DNA of 64,000 nucleotides from Sphingosinicella sp041916975. Lineage in GTDB: Bacteria > Pseudomonadota > Alphaproteobacteria > Sphingomonadales > Sphingomonadaceae. Shown in pieces: positions 1-9,051 of the stretch. The position numbers and the translations under genes were made by a program. The notes beneath the pieces were generated by a model. It had not been told where the DNA came from. It ran no database searches and was given only the letters and a program-made list of their open reading frames with translations. The stretch spans positions 3,844,001 to 3,908,000 of the forward strand of contig NZ_JAYRYK010000001.1 of NCBI RefSeq assembly GCF_041916975.1. The letters are read 5' to 3'. The first letter of the stretch is position 1. Each line of letters starts with the position of its first letter.

Positions 1-2669
1 CGCTGAGACCCAGCGAGAAGGAGCGGCCGATACCGTAGGTGTTCCGGTCGACACGTGTGCCGTTATACTGCTGGAACTCCTCGTAATTCTCGCCCGTCAG
101 GTTGCGCGCTTCGAACTTCACCTCAAGCTCGCGGCCTGCGACCGTGAAGCCCTGGCGCGCCACGAAATCGAGACGCAGGCCCGGATCTTCGATGAAATCG
201 ATCGGCGTGCCCTGATACGAAAAGCGGTTCGAGATGCGGTTGCTGGCGTAGGTCAGCATCAGCGTCTGCTGCGACAGGCTTTCGCTGTCCTCGAACCCGA
301 TCTGCACGTTGACGATATGGTCCGACTGGCCGGTGAGCTTGGCGCCGTCGTTGAACACGAGCGAGGCCGCGATCGGCACGCCGGCCGTATCGGTCGGGAT
401 CGTCGTATCGCCGGCGCCAACCTTGATCTTCGATTTCGTGTACGTGTAGTTCGTCGCGATCAGAAGATCGCGCGTTTCGAAGAACTTGCCGGGCAGCCAG
501 TCGGACAGCGCGAAGTATTTCTGCACCTCAAGCTCGGCACCGTAGAGCTGGGCTTCCGGCGCGTTCGCGAAGGTGGTGAAGAACGTCTGCCCCTGCTGCG
601 TGGCGATCGCCTCGATCGGTTTGTCGATCTTCTTGTAGAAACCGGCGAGCGAGACCCGTTCGTTGCGGCCCATGTACCATTCGTAGCGCGCTTCGAAGTT
701 CAGGAGCTTGCTGTCGGTGAGGTACGCGTTGCCGATGAACGTGCGATCCGATTCCGTATCGAAATACTGCTGCGGCGCCAGCTCGCGGAATTGCGGGCGG
801 GCAATGGTTTTCGAGGCGGCGATGCGGAGTTGCATGTCCTCCGCGAAGTTCCACGTGATCGTCGCGGCAGGCAGGAAATAATCGTTGGCGAGGTTCGTCG
901 AGAGACCGGCGCCACCGCCCGTGCCGAACAGATCGATGGCATTCACGAACTGCTTCGCGTCCTCGTAGCGCACGCCGATGCTGGCGTTCAGGAATTCCAT
1001 CAGCTCGATCTCGGCCTGCACGTATCCGCCATGCACTTCGAGACCCGCATCGTATTTCGCGACGCCCGCCGCGCCGGAGCGGTCGGTGAGCACGATGTCA
1101 TAGGTGTAGATGTTGTAATCGGAGAGCAGATAGTCGGGGCGCTGCTGCGCGACGGCGAGGTTGAGGCTCGCTTCCGGAAGGAAGGCGAAGTCGCGGCGCG
1201 TCGAGGTGCGCGTCGTGTCCGTGTAGGCATAGCCTGCGGTGAGCGTGATGGCGCGCTCGGTCGGCAGCTTCCAGCTGACGTTAGCGGAGCCCGCCCACAC
1301 GTCTTCCGAAAGATCGGAGAACGAGATCGTTGCGCTTTGGCCGCCCGTCCGGAGGTCGTTCAGGAAATCGCCGATCTCCTCGTCGTAGCGGTAGCTGAAG
1401 GCGCGTTCGTAAGGTGCCTCACGCTGCGTGTTCGCATAGGTGCCGCGCACGTCGAGTGCCACGTCCTTGAACTTGAACTCGCCGACGAACTGCGTGTCGA
1501 GGAGCTGGCGCTCGAACCAGTTCGTGTAGCTCTTGTTCAGGCGGTCGGAACCGACGTTGATCTCGTCGACGCCGTCCTGGATGCGCGCCTCCTTGGAGGT
1601 GTCGCGGATGTAGAGGTTGGTCCAGCGCAGCTTGTGCTCGCCGAACTCGTAACCGAAGCCGAGCAGGCCGTGCACGACGATGCGGTTTTCGGTCGAAAGG
1701 AACCGGAAGTTGCTGTCGGGCTTGATGATATCCTGGCCTTCGGAATTCGCCGAAAGCCCGATCGTCTGCTGCTGGAGTCCGCCGCGCGTTTCCCAGCTGT
1801 TGTCCCAGCCGAACGCGGCGATGATGCCGAAGCGGTCGCTGCCGATGTCGAAGCTGAGACCGCCGCTGAAATCGAGCGACCCGTTCAGCGGAATGTCGTT
1901 GTTGCCCTGCACGACCGTCGTCGGTGCATTGAGCAGGCTCGCGGTCAGTCCCTTCATCGTGTCGAGGCTGAAATTCGGGCCGACAACCAGAAGGTTGCCG
2001 CTGCTCATCGCCGCCTTCAGGTTCGCCGGGATGTTGCGCGATCCGTCATCGAAACCGGTCCAGTCGGTATCGCTGCCGTAATAGGTGTAGCCGCGCTCGA
2101 ACGTCGTTTCGCTGTCGCCGCTGATGCTGCCGCCAACCTTGAGGAAGCTTTCCTCGGGGATCGCCGCCGTCGTCAGGTTGATGACGCCGCCGCCGAACTC
2201 GCCGGGATAATTCGCCGAATAGCTCTTCTGCACGACCGAGCTTGCGATCACGTCGGTCGGGAAGATGTCGAGCGGCACGACGCGGCGCAGCGGCTCGGGC
2301 GAGGGCAAAGGAAGGCCGTTCAGCAGTGCGAGCGAATAGCGCTCGCCAAGGCCGCGCACGTAAACGAAGCGTCCGCCGATGAGGCTGAGACCGGTGACGC
2401 GCTGCAGCGCGCCTGCGATGTCGCCTTCGCCCGTCCGCGCGATTTCCGCAGCGGAAAGGACGCTGACGACTTCCGGCGTGGCGCGGAGCGGTTCGGGAAT
2501 GTAGCGGCCCTGCACGACGATCACCTCGTCGCTGGCGCTCATGCCGGGTGCGGAGATGTCGATCGATTCATCGGGCTGCGTCTGCGGCTCTGTTTCCTGG
2601 GCCAGCGCGGGCACCGATACGAGCGCGCTCGACAGCAGCAGGGCGGCGAGTGACGAGGGTCTAATCATG
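1..2669 (-). CDS. TonB-dependent outer-membrane receptor (3' end outside window)
   Basis: Energy-dependent outer-membrane transporter; the substrate cannot be read from the sequence. The reading frame is open from ATG at 2669 to the left edge (889 codons). It starts with a signal peptide (MIRPSSLAALLLSSALVSVP then ALA-Q), followed by a plug domain with the motifs VYVRGLGERYS, LNGLPLPSPEPLRR and NYPGEFGGGVINL, and then long beta-barrel sequence; near the edge NLTGENYEEF and YGIGRSFSLG look like the last strands, so only a few codons are missing. It lies 80 bp downstream of the ElpS-like lipoprotein gene on the same strand and is probably co-transcribed. The adjacent PhoB-like sites suggest uptake of a phosphorus-containing compound, which is inference. 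A long open frame on the opposite strand is a high-GC shadow. Confidence 0.93.
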
Positions 2670-2749
2670 CGGGATTTCCCATCTTCCTGAACTGAAGGGG
2701 GGCGACGGCCGCCGATGCGCGCCGCCGCCCCGGATGCTTCACGGACGGA

Positions 2750-4273
2750 TCAGTTCGCCGGGTTGACGGTGCAGGCGGTTCCGGTGCCGAGGCCGCAGGT
2801 CCAGCCCTGCCACCACGTGTCGCCGGCGTTCCGCACGGCGCCGATGTAGTCGACGTTCTGGAAGAAGCTGTTCACGGTCGCGAGGTTGTTCACCGCGGTG
2901 ACGGCGCTTTCGTTGGCGCCGTTCACGAAGACGCTCGTGAGCGTGGAGGTGCCGGCGGCGGTGTTGTTGTTGCCGGGAACCTCGAACAGCGCCAGGATCT
3001 GCGCCGCCGTGACGTTCGTATCGTCAACGTAGGGCGCCGCGCAGGCGAAGAACACCGACTTGAACACCGGCGGGCCGTTCTCGTCCGTGCCCGCACCGGC
3101 GGCCTGAATGGTCGCCGCGCCGTCGATGTCGAGGCAGGCGGAAGACGCCGCACCCGCGATGACCGAATTGGTCAGCTGATAATCGCCACCGCCGCGCAGC
3201 AGGATCGCCGTGCCGCCGTTCGCCACAGCCGTGACGTTTGCGAAGTGCGTGTCCTGACGGACGGTCTCGTTGACCGATCCGTCGCCCGTGCCGGCTTCCC
3301 ACACATAGTCGCCGCCGGCCGAGCCCGCTGTGGCGCGGTGCGTGACGATCACGAACTGGTTGACGCCGGTGTAGCCGTTGTCGGTGTCGATCGAGTCGTC
3401 GTCGTTGCCGGTCAGCACGATGTGCTTGCCGTTCACGGTGCCGCCGAACCACTCGATACCGTCGTCGGAGCTGTTGTGGACCTGCACGTATTCAAACGTG
3501 GTGCCGCGGCCGACGCCCGCGAGCGTGATGCCGTTCAGCTCGTTGCCCGCCGAGAGCGCGAAGCCCGAGTAGCGGATCTGGAAATACTTGATGCGGCCGC
3601 TGTTGTCGTTGGCGAGACCGCCGCCGTAGTAGGCGTTGGTGACGCCTTCCACGGCTGCCTGGCAGCCCGCGGTGCCCGGCGTCGTGCCGCCCGCCGAGCA
3701 GGTGCCGATCGGCGCGCGGCCGAGGATGACGAGACCGCCCCACTGGCCGATGCTTTCCGCCGTCGAAGTGCCCTCGACGTTGGCGCGGCTGGTGAGGATG
3801 ATGGGTTCGGCGGCCGTGCCTTCGGCGTAAATCTGCGAGCCGCGGTTCACGACGAGCGCGTCGGCGCCCGAGGAGCCGAACACGGTGACGCCCGGCTCGA
3901 TCGTCAGGACACCTGCGGTGCCGCCCGGCGCCGTGCCGTCAGAACCGACGTCGACGCCGACCTGAACAACGCCCGAAAGCGAATAGACGATGCCGTCGAG
4001 CTTGCGCAGCACGAGGCTGCCCGTGATTGTGCCCGAAACCTGGCAGGTGCGCAGACCCGCGACCGAGCTGACCTCGGCCGTGCCGGTCGGGCAGTCTGCC
4101 GTGGGAGTCGGGGTCGGTGTGGGGGTCGGCGTCGGGGTTGGCGTCGGCGTCGGGGTGGGCGTCGGGGTCGGCGTCACGATGACGCCCTCGCCCGGGGATG
4201 CAACGTCGTCAGCGCCGCAGGCGACGAGCGCAAGCGCGGAACCAAGCATCAGGAAACTGCGGAGATGTGACAT
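2750..4273 (-). CDS. ElpS-like surface lipoprotein with (TP)n linker and beta-helix-like domain
   Basis: Predicted outer-membrane lipoprotein of 507 aa. The start at 4273 is chosen because AAGGGG lies 8-9 bases upstream and a signal peptide follows at once: MSHLRSFLMLGSALALVAC, with lipobox LVAC. A threonine-proline linker of about a dozen TP units follows (about residues 33-58). The rest is a glycine-rich repetitive domain of parallel beta-helix type with LTIEPGVTVFG, QWGGLVILGRAPIG, DDGIEWFGGTVNGK and DDSIDTDNGYTG; this family is widespread beside TonB receptors. In Caulobacter a lipoprotein called ElpS, encoded next to a T2SS and made under phosphate starvation, is released by that T2SS. 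The same layout here (lipoprotein, TonB receptor, gsp operon, Pho boxes) supports the analogy; orthology is inferred from context and not from an alignment. Confidence 0.88.
   Translation of the reverse strand: MSHLRSFLMLGSALALVACGADDVASPGEGVIVTPTPTPTPTPTPTPTPTPTPTPTPTADCPTGTAEVSSVAGLRTCQVSGTITGSLVLRKLDGIVYSLSGVVQVGVDVGSDGTAPGGTAGVLTIEPGVTVFGSSGADALVVNRGSQIYAEGTAAEPIILTSRANVEGTSTAESIGQWGGLVILGRAPIGTCSAGGTTPGTAGCQAAVEGVTNAYYGGGLANDNSGRIKYFQIRYSGFALSAGNELNGITLAGVGRGTTFEYVQVHNSSDDGIEWFGGTVNGKHIVLTGNDDDSIDTDNGYTGVNQFVIVTHRATAGSAGGDYVWEAGTGDGSVNETVRQDTHFANVTAVANGGTAILLRGGGDYQLTNSVIAGAASSACLDIDGAATIQAAGAGTDENGPPVFKSVFFACAAPYVDDTNVTAAQILALFEVPGNNNTAAGTSTLTSVFVNGANESAVTAVNNLATVNSFFQNVDYIGAVRNAGDTWWQGWTCGLGTGTACTVNPAN
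4101..4174. repeat. Hexanucleotide tandem repeat encoding the (TP)n linker
   Basis: Imperfect 6-bp units of the GTCGGC/GTCGGG type run about a dozen times inside the lipoprotein gene. Read on the minus strand they give alternating Thr-Pro codons. Because the unit is 6 bp, gain or loss of copies changes linker length without shifting frame. Confidence 0.9.
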
Positions 4274-4477
4274 TGAAGCACCCCTTTGTGGTGGTTGGCC
4301 GAAGGGCAGACGCCACGACTCCATGTGACGGCTGCTGTCCCGAGCCGGACGCCTAGGGGTGATTCATGATGGAAATATTACAAATTTCGCAATGTTTTGC
4401 GAACGTATATTGTGACAATTCAGATCAATACTTTCACGATATTTTCGTGAAACTGAAACAATTCTGTCACAATGCGA
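4274..4477. promoter_or_regulatory. AT-rich leader region upstream of the ElpS-like gene with an inverted repeat
   Basis: This 204-bp gap lies between the second gspC-like gene and the lipoprotein gene, both on the minus strand, and is much richer in A/T than its surroundings. It holds a perfect inverted repeat, TTTCACGA (4432-4439) and TCGTGAAA (4445-4452), with the loop TATTT. It also holds PhoB-like half sites: TGTCACAAT at 4465-4473, and TTGTCACAAT read on the minus strand at 4419-4410. No full Pho box in the right orientation was found. The repeat could be an operator or a terminator stem without a T run; promoter elements were not resolved. Confidence 0.45.
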
Positions 4478-5254
4478 TCAGTCTGTGAAGTCGACCACCG
4501 CTTCGCGGGCCTGTCCGTCGCGCATGTAGCCGATGACGACGCGTTTTGATTGGGCAAGCTCGTCGGCAAGCTCCATCACCTTTTCCTCGTCGTGGAGGCC
4601 GCCGCCGTTGATCGTGCTGACGATATCGCCGTCCTTCAGGCCCGCGCGCGCGAAGAACGGCATGGTGGAGACCTTGCGCACGCGGAAACCGAGCATCGCT
4701 TCGCCCTGCTGTTCGCGGATGAGGCCGAGCTGGAACGCCAGCGTCTGGCGGCGGCGGTTGTCGCCGCTGAACGCCGCGCGTGACAGGGTGGGGGCTTTCG
4801 CAGCGGGGCCGGGCTTCGCTTTCGGATCCGCTGTCACGAGTGTTGCCGCGGGCGCGGTGCCGTCGAAGGTGAGCAGCGGCACTTTCAGCCGTGTGTCGCC
4901 GCGCGCAAGGATGATGTGCCCGGGCGCAGTGCTTTCCAGCACGATGCCGGGCAGGAGCTGGCGGCCGATCGACACGCGCTGCTGCGCATCGCTGCCGACC
5001 GAGACGATCGCGGCGTTCCCCAGCGTTCCGTACACGCGCACCTGCGCGACGTCTGCGGGGGTCAGCGTTGGCGCGGGCGGCGGCGTGGGGGACGGCGGAG
5101 CCTGCACCACGGCTGGCATGGGCGGCGGCGCTGGCGGAAGCGGTGCGGCTTCGGGCCAGAACGCGAGGATTGCCGCAGCACTGGCACCCGCCGCGAAAAG
5201 CAGCGTCAGCCGGATCGTCCCGGGGTTGAGCCTGTTGCCGATTGTGATAGCCAC
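4478..5254 (-). CDS. Second GspC-like protein (inner-membrane PDZ protein), divergent from the gsp operon
   Basis: A 258-aa protein with the GspC architecture. It has one N-terminal membrane helix (RLTLLFAAGASAAAILAFW), a Pro/Ala-rich periplasmic linker, a homology-region-like segment (VYGTLGNAAIVSVGSDAQQR...LLPGIVLESTAPGHIILARG) and a C-terminal PDZ-like domain (LGFRVRKVSTMPFFARAGLKDGDIVSTINGG). In T2SS, GspC links the inner-membrane platform to the secretin. The start is GTG 5254, the only reasonable codon before the helix; it has no clear ribosome-binding site. A canonical gspC is present in the operon at 6201, so this is a paralogue and perhaps an alternative adaptor for particular cargo. 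A Pho-box-like site (5279-5296) faces this gene. It is likely the first gene of a unit reading into the ElpS-like and TonB genes. Confidence 0.78.
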   Translation of the reverse strand: MAITIGNRLNPGTIRLTLLFAAGASAAAILAFWPEAAPLPPAPPPMPAVVQAPPSPTPPPAPTLTPADVAQVRVYGTLGNAAIVSVGSDAQQRVSIGRQLLPGIVLESTAPGHIILARGDTRLKVPLLTFDGTAPAATLVTADPKAKPGPAAKAPTLSRAAFSGDNRRRQTLAFQLGLIREQQGEAMLGFRVRKVSTMPFFARAGLKDGDIVSTINGGGLHDEEKVMELADELAQSKRVVIGYMRDGQAREAVVDFTD

Positions 5255-5278
5255 GGGAAAGCCGGTTAGGCCGGGTGC

Positions 5279-5296
5279 ATGACAGATTTGCGACAA
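5279..5296 (-). promoter_or_regulatory. Candidate PhoB box facing the second gspC-like gene
   Basis: Read on the minus strand the sequence is TTGTCGCAAATCTGTCAT. It matches 14 of 18 positions of the PhoB consensus CTGTCATAAAACTGTCAT (two 7-bp repeats, 4-bp spacer). It points toward the GTG at 5254, and a TA-containing stretch (CCTAAC) lies about 9 bp downstream, where a -10 element would be expected. That would leave almost no untranslated leader. Confidence 0.55.
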
Positions 5297-5316
5297 CGGA
5301 GAGGGGGCTCGCGGTC

Positions 5317-6105
5317 TTGCCGGTGAGCGGAAACGTCGGATTGCTTCTGGCCTGCGGGTTTCTAGCCGGCGCCATCGTCGGCAGCTTCCTCGCGCTCGTT
5401 GCCGAGCGCCTGCCGCAGGGGCGCCCGGTCGTCGGCGGACGCTCGCAGTGCGACGCGTGCGGTCGCACGCTCGGGCCGCTTGAGCTGATCCCCCTGTTTT
5501 CCGTCCTCGTGCTGCGCGGCCGATGTCGGGGCTGCGGCGCAGCGATTCTGGCATTTACGTGGATCATGGAACTGCTTGCAGGCCTCGTTGGGCTGCTCGC
5601 GGTCTACCTCGCGCGGACGCCCGTGGACCTCGTATGGGCGGCGTTCGGGTGGCTGCTGCTGCTGCTCGCGGCGCTCGATCTCCGGCATTACTGGCTGCCG
5701 CAGCGGCTGACGGCGCTCCTCGCGCTGACGGGCGTTGCGGGACTTTTCATTACGCGCGGCGATGTGGCGGCCTCGCTGATCGGCGGCGCGGCCGGGTTTC
5801 TTGGCCTTGAAGCGGTGCGCGTCGGCTACCGGCTGTTGAGGGGCCGCGAGGGGATCGGCGGCGGCGACCCCTTGCTGCTCGGCGGCATCGGGCTCTGGAT
5901 GGGCTGGCAGGCGTTGCCGTTCGTGATGGTTGTCGCCTCGCTCGTCGGCTTCGCGCTCATTGCGCTCTGGAAGCTGCGCGGCGTGGAGGTGGGCGCGGCT
6001 ACGCGGGTTCCGCTCGGCGCCTGTCTTGCAATTGCGGCGATCGGTGTCTGGGCGGCGGCGGCGCGTGTTCCCATCGTTCCGCTGGCGTTGCTATACGCCT
6101 TTTAA
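5317..6105 (+). CDS. gspO: Type IV prepilin peptidase / N-methyltransferase GspO
   Basis: Inner-membrane aspartic protease that trims and methylates the GspG-K pseudopilins. It shows GSFLALVAERLPQG, the two CxxC pairs of the cytoplasmic zinc loop (CDACG and CRGCG), and both catalytic aspartate regions: LDLRHYWLPQRLT, and GGGDPLLLG in place of the usual GxGDxKL. About seven or eight hydrophobic segments follow one another. TTG 5317 is preferred because GGAGAGGGGG ends 9 bases upstream; GTG 5323 and GTG 5275 are alternatives, the last lacking a good ribosome-binding site. It is separated from gspC by 95 bp carrying a Pho-box-like site, so gspC onward may have its own promoter. Confidence 0.9.
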   Translation: MPVSGNVGLLLACGFLAGAIVGSFLALVAERLPQGRPVVGGRSQCDACGRTLGPLELIPLFSVLVLRGRCRGCGAAILAFTWIMELLAGLVGLLAVYLARTPVDLVWAAFGWLLLLLAALDLRHYWLPQRLTALLALTGVAGLFITRGDVAASLIGGAAGFLGLEAVRVGYRLLRGREGIGGGDPLLLGGIGLWMGWQALPFVMVVASLVGFALIALWKLRGVEVGAATRVPLGACLAIAAIGVWAAAARVPIVPLALLYAF

Positions 6106-6137
6106 CAATGTCCCGATATGACACGCGATGGCGCTCG

Positions 6138-6155
6138 CCGTCATCAAACTGACAT
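6138..6155 (+). promoter_or_regulatory. Candidate PhoB box upstream of gspC
   Basis: CCGTCATCAAACTGACAT matches 15 of 18 positions of the PhoB consensus CTGTCATAAAACTGTCAT and reads toward gspC, whose ATG lies 45 bp downstream. It would put the main gsp operon under phosphate-starvation control. A -10 element could not be fixed with confidence. Confidence 0.6.
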
Positions 6156-6200
6156 GCTAACTCCCTAGCGGGGCGATTTCGTGAAGGCGGGCCGGACGGA

Positions 6201-6989
6201 ATGGGGTTCACTGACAGGCAATGGCTGCAGCGATTGAACGCGCGCAGCCTCGTGGCGGCAGCCCAGATTCTGCTGGCGCTGCTGCTTGCCTTGGCCGTTG
6301 CGCGGCTCGTGTGGGCGCTGCTGGTGCCGATCGGTCCGGTGGGCGCGCCGCCGCCCCAGGCACTTGCCGCACGGTCCGATGCCGGTGTGCTCGGCCGATT
6401 CGATCCTTTCTTCCAGATGCTTGACGGCGGCGGGCCTACCGTCGTCTCCGACCTCGCCATCGATCTCTACGGCACGCGCGTCGACAACGTCAGCGGGCGC
6501 GGATCGGCGATCATTGGCATCGACGGCACGCAGCGCAGCTTCCTTGTGGGCGAGGAGATCATGCCCGGCGTCACGCTGCACAGCGTCGCGTTCGACAGCG
6601 TCACGGTGAGCCGGGGCGGTGCGCTCGAGCAGCTGTTCCTCGATCAGTCCGTGCCCGCCCGCGCTGTTTCGCCAGCGCCGGCGCCTGTGGCGGATACGCC
6701 GCCGGCACAGGTTCCGCTCGACCGCGTGTCACGGGAGATCACCGGCGAACTCGTGCGCCGCGGCGGCGGGGTGGAAGGCCTCGCGCTGAAACCCGTGGGC
6801 AGTGGCGGATTGTTTAACGAAATCGGCTTAGAGGCTGGAGACGTGCTGCTTTCGGTGAACGGCGTCCGAATCGATTCAGAGACGTCGCCCGGGAACATCG
6901 CGAACCTCATCGGCGACAACGACGTCGCGGTGCTGGAAATCAGGCGTGGGGCCGAGGTGCAGACTGTGACGTTCGAGATCGTTCGGTGA
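6201..6989 (+). CDS. gspC: Type II secretion system protein GspC
   Basis: Inner-membrane T2SS subunit of 262 aa that contacts the secretin and helps select cargo. A single N-terminal membrane helix (LLALLLALAVARLVWALLV) is followed by a periplasmic homology region (DLYGTRVDNVSGRGSAIIGI...FLVGEEIMPGVTLHSVAFD) and a C-terminal PDZ-like domain (VGSGGLFNEIGLEAGDVLLSVNG). The stop TGA overlaps the GTG start of gspD, so the two are translationally coupled. It is first in the run behind the Pho-box-like site at 6138. Confidence 0.92.
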   Translation: MGFTDRQWLQRLNARSLVAAAQILLALLLALAVARLVWALLVPIGPVGAPPPQALAARSDAGVLGRFDPFFQMLDGGGPTVVSDLAIDLYGTRVDNVSGRGSAIIGIDGTQRSFLVGEEIMPGVTLHSVAFDSVTVSRGGALEQLFLDQSVPARAVSPAPAPVADTPPAQVPLDRVSREITGELVRRGGGVEGLALKPVGSGGLFNEIGLEAGDVLLSVNGVRIDSETSPGNIANLIGDNDVAVLEIRRGAEVQTVTFEIVR

Positions 6990-9046
6990 GGGCGGGCCGC
7001 TTCCTGATCGGCGCGGCGCTTGCGCTCGCCTTTGCGGTGCCTGCGCCCGCGCAGCAGGTGATCAACCTGCGCGATGCCGATATCCGCGCCTATATCGAGG
7101 ATGTGGCGCGCACCACGGGGCGCACGTTCATCATCGACCCGGCCGTACAGGGTAAGGTTTCGGTCGTCGCCGACCGGCCGCTCTCGCGCACGCAGTATTT
7201 CGAGGTTTTCCTCTCCACGCTCCGCGCGAACGGCTTCATCGCGATCCCGACGGACGGTGGCGCGTTCCGCATCGCGCCCGCCGCGAACGCCGCGCAGCAG
7301 CCGACGCGCGGCGGCAGCAGCAGCTTCGTCACGCAGGTCATCGATCTGAAATCCATCGACACGCAGTCCGCGATCGAGGCGCTGCGCCCGCTCGTGAGCG
7401 CGCAGGGCCAGATCACCGCGAGCAAGAGCGGCAGCGCTGTCGTCATCGCCGACTATGCGGACAATCTCGCACGCGTGCGCTCGGTGCTGAAGGAGATCGA
7501 CCGCGACCGCACGTCGATGCGCCTCATCACGCTCGACAATGCCGGCGCGCGTGAAATCGCTACGGCAATCGAATCGGTGTCGCGCGCGGCGGGTGCCGAC
7601 GGCGCGGGGGCGGTTTCGGTGATCGCGGTCGACAGTTCGAACAGCGTCATTTTGCGCGGCGATCCCGATGCGGTGGCGCGCATGGCGGCGATCGTCTCTG
7701 ATCTCGACAAGCGCGCCTCGGCGGGAACGGACATCCAGGTCGTGTTCCTGCAGAACGCCGATGCGGGCGCACTGCTCCCGGTGCTCCAGCAGATCGCCGG
7801 GCAGCAGGTGCAGGTGACCGTGGTGAACAGCGCGCCGCAGTCGGGTGAGAACGGGCAGGGCGGGGGGGCGGCGCCCAGCGTTTCCACGACGCCCGCCGGC
7901 AGCGCCCCGCCGGGGCCGGGCCGCGCCGTCATCGCGCGCTACGAAGGTGCGAACGCCCTCGTCATCTCGGCGCCGCCCGATGTGCAGCGCTCGCTCAGCG
8001 AAGTGATTCGCAAGCTCGACGTGCGGCAGGAGCAGGTGCTCGTCGAGGCGATCATCGTCGAGATTTCGGACAATGCGGCCAAGCAGCTCGGCGTCCAGTT
8101 CCTGCTCGCGGGCACGGGCGGCAGCAGCGTTCCGTTCGCTGTCACAAATTATTCAAACAGCGCGCCCAATCTGCTGGCGATTGCAGGGGCCATCGGTGCG
8201 CGCGAACTCGATAGAACACAGACCACGACCAGCGACGGCGTCACCACGACGGGCCGTACCTCGTCGACTGCGGGCGATGCGCTTGAACAGGCGGCGGTGC
8301 AGTCGCTGCTCGGTGTCTCGGGTTCGCTGTTCGGCTTCGGCGGCGAGATCGGCAACGATGCGCTGTTCGGCGCGGTGATCAACGCCGTGAAATCCGATAC
8401 CGCCTCCAACGTGCTGTCGACGCCGTCGATCATGACGCTCGACAACCAGGAAGCGAAGATTCTTGTCGGCCAGGAAGTTCCGATGACGACGGGCGAGGCG
8501 CTGTCGCCCAACTTCGACAACGCTTTCCGCACGGTGCAGCGGCAGGATGTCGGTGTCCAGTTGCAGGTGAAGCCGCAGATCAACGCCGGCGGTGCCATCA
8601 AGCTGTTCCTGCGTCAGGAGGTCTCCTCTATCGCCGGGCCGGTGGCGACGGGGTCTGCCGACCTCATCATCAACAAGCGCGAGATCGAAACGACCGTGAC
8701 GGTCGACGACGGCGACATCATCGCGCTCGGCGGCCTCATCGACGAGAACGAGCGGCGCACGATCGAAAAGGTGCCGCTGCTTGGTGACATCCCCGTACTC
8801 GGCGAGGTCTTCAAAAGCCGGTCGCGCAGCCGCACCAAGACCAACCTGATGGTCTTCATCCGCCCCACCATCGTGCGCAGCCGGCAGGACGCGCAGGCGA
8901 TCAGCGCCCGCCGCTACAATTACACGCGCGAGATGCAGCGCGAGCGCTACCCGAAGCAGGAACCCTCGCTCGACGCGCTGGTGCGAGACTACATGGGCGC
9001 TGCGCCGCCGGTTGCGCCGCAGCCCGCGCGACCGCCGTCGGAGTAG
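6986..9046 (+). CDS. gspD: Type II secretion system secretin GspD
   Basis: Outer-membrane secretin of 686 aa that forms the exit channel. It has a signal peptide (MRAGRFLIGAALALAFAVPAPA), an N0 domain (VINLRDADIRAYIEDVARTT), N1-N3 domains interrupted by a Gly/Ser-rich spacer (about residues 285-315), and the C-terminal secretin domain with VLSTPSIMTLDNQEAKILVG and the closing IALGGLIDENERRTIEKVPL...LGDIPVLGEVFKS. GTG start overlapping gspC. A Pro-rich tail of about 35 residues follows the secretin core and could be the S-domain for a pilotin. Confidence 0.97.
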   Translation: MRAGRFLIGAALALAFAVPAPAQQVINLRDADIRAYIEDVARTTGRTFIIDPAVQGKVSVVADRPLSRTQYFEVFLSTLRANGFIAIPTDGGAFRIAPAANAAQQPTRGGSSSFVTQVIDLKSIDTQSAIEALRPLVSAQGQITASKSGSAVVIADYADNLARVRSVLKEIDRDRTSMRLITLDNAGAREIATAIESVSRAAGADGAGAVSVIAVDSSNSVILRGDPDAVARMAAIVSDLDKRASAGTDIQVVFLQNADAGALLPVLQQIAGQQVQVTVVNSAPQSGENGQGGGAAPSVSTTPAGSAPPGPGRAVIARYEGANALVISAPPDVQRSLSEVIRKLDVRQEQVLVEAIIVEISDNAAKQLGVQFLLAGTGGSSVPFAVTNYSNSAPNLLAIAGAIGARELDRTQTTTSDGVTTTGRTSSTAGDALEQAAVQSLLGVSGSLFGFGGEIGNDALFGAVINAVKSDTASNVLSTPSIMTLDNQEAKILVGQEVPMTTGEALSPNFDNAFRTVQRQDVGVQLQVKPQINAGGAIKLFLRQEVSSIAGPVATGSADLIINKREIETTVTVDDGDIIALGGLIDENERRTIEKVPLLGDIPVLGEVFKSRSRSRTKTNLMVFIRPTIVRSRQDAQAISARRYNYTREMQRERYPKQEPSLDALVRDYMGAAPPVAPQPARPPSE

Positions 9047-9051
9047 GAACC

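Noticed and set aside
317..2653. A 778-codon open frame on the plus strand opposite the TonB receptor.
   Set aside because: Its translation is Arg/Val/Asp/Ala-rich and low in complexity, as expected for the antisense of a GC-rich gene. The minus strand encodes a clear TonB receptor with signal peptide and plug motifs.
4101..4174. A CRISPR-like or regulatory tandem repeat.
   Set aside because: The 6-bp units are inside a gene and encode the TP linker; there are no spacers.
4453..4470. CTGAAACAATTCTGTCAC as a Pho box for the ElpS-like gene.
   Set aside because: It matches only 12 of 18 positions and is oriented away from that gene. I kept only the half-site observation.
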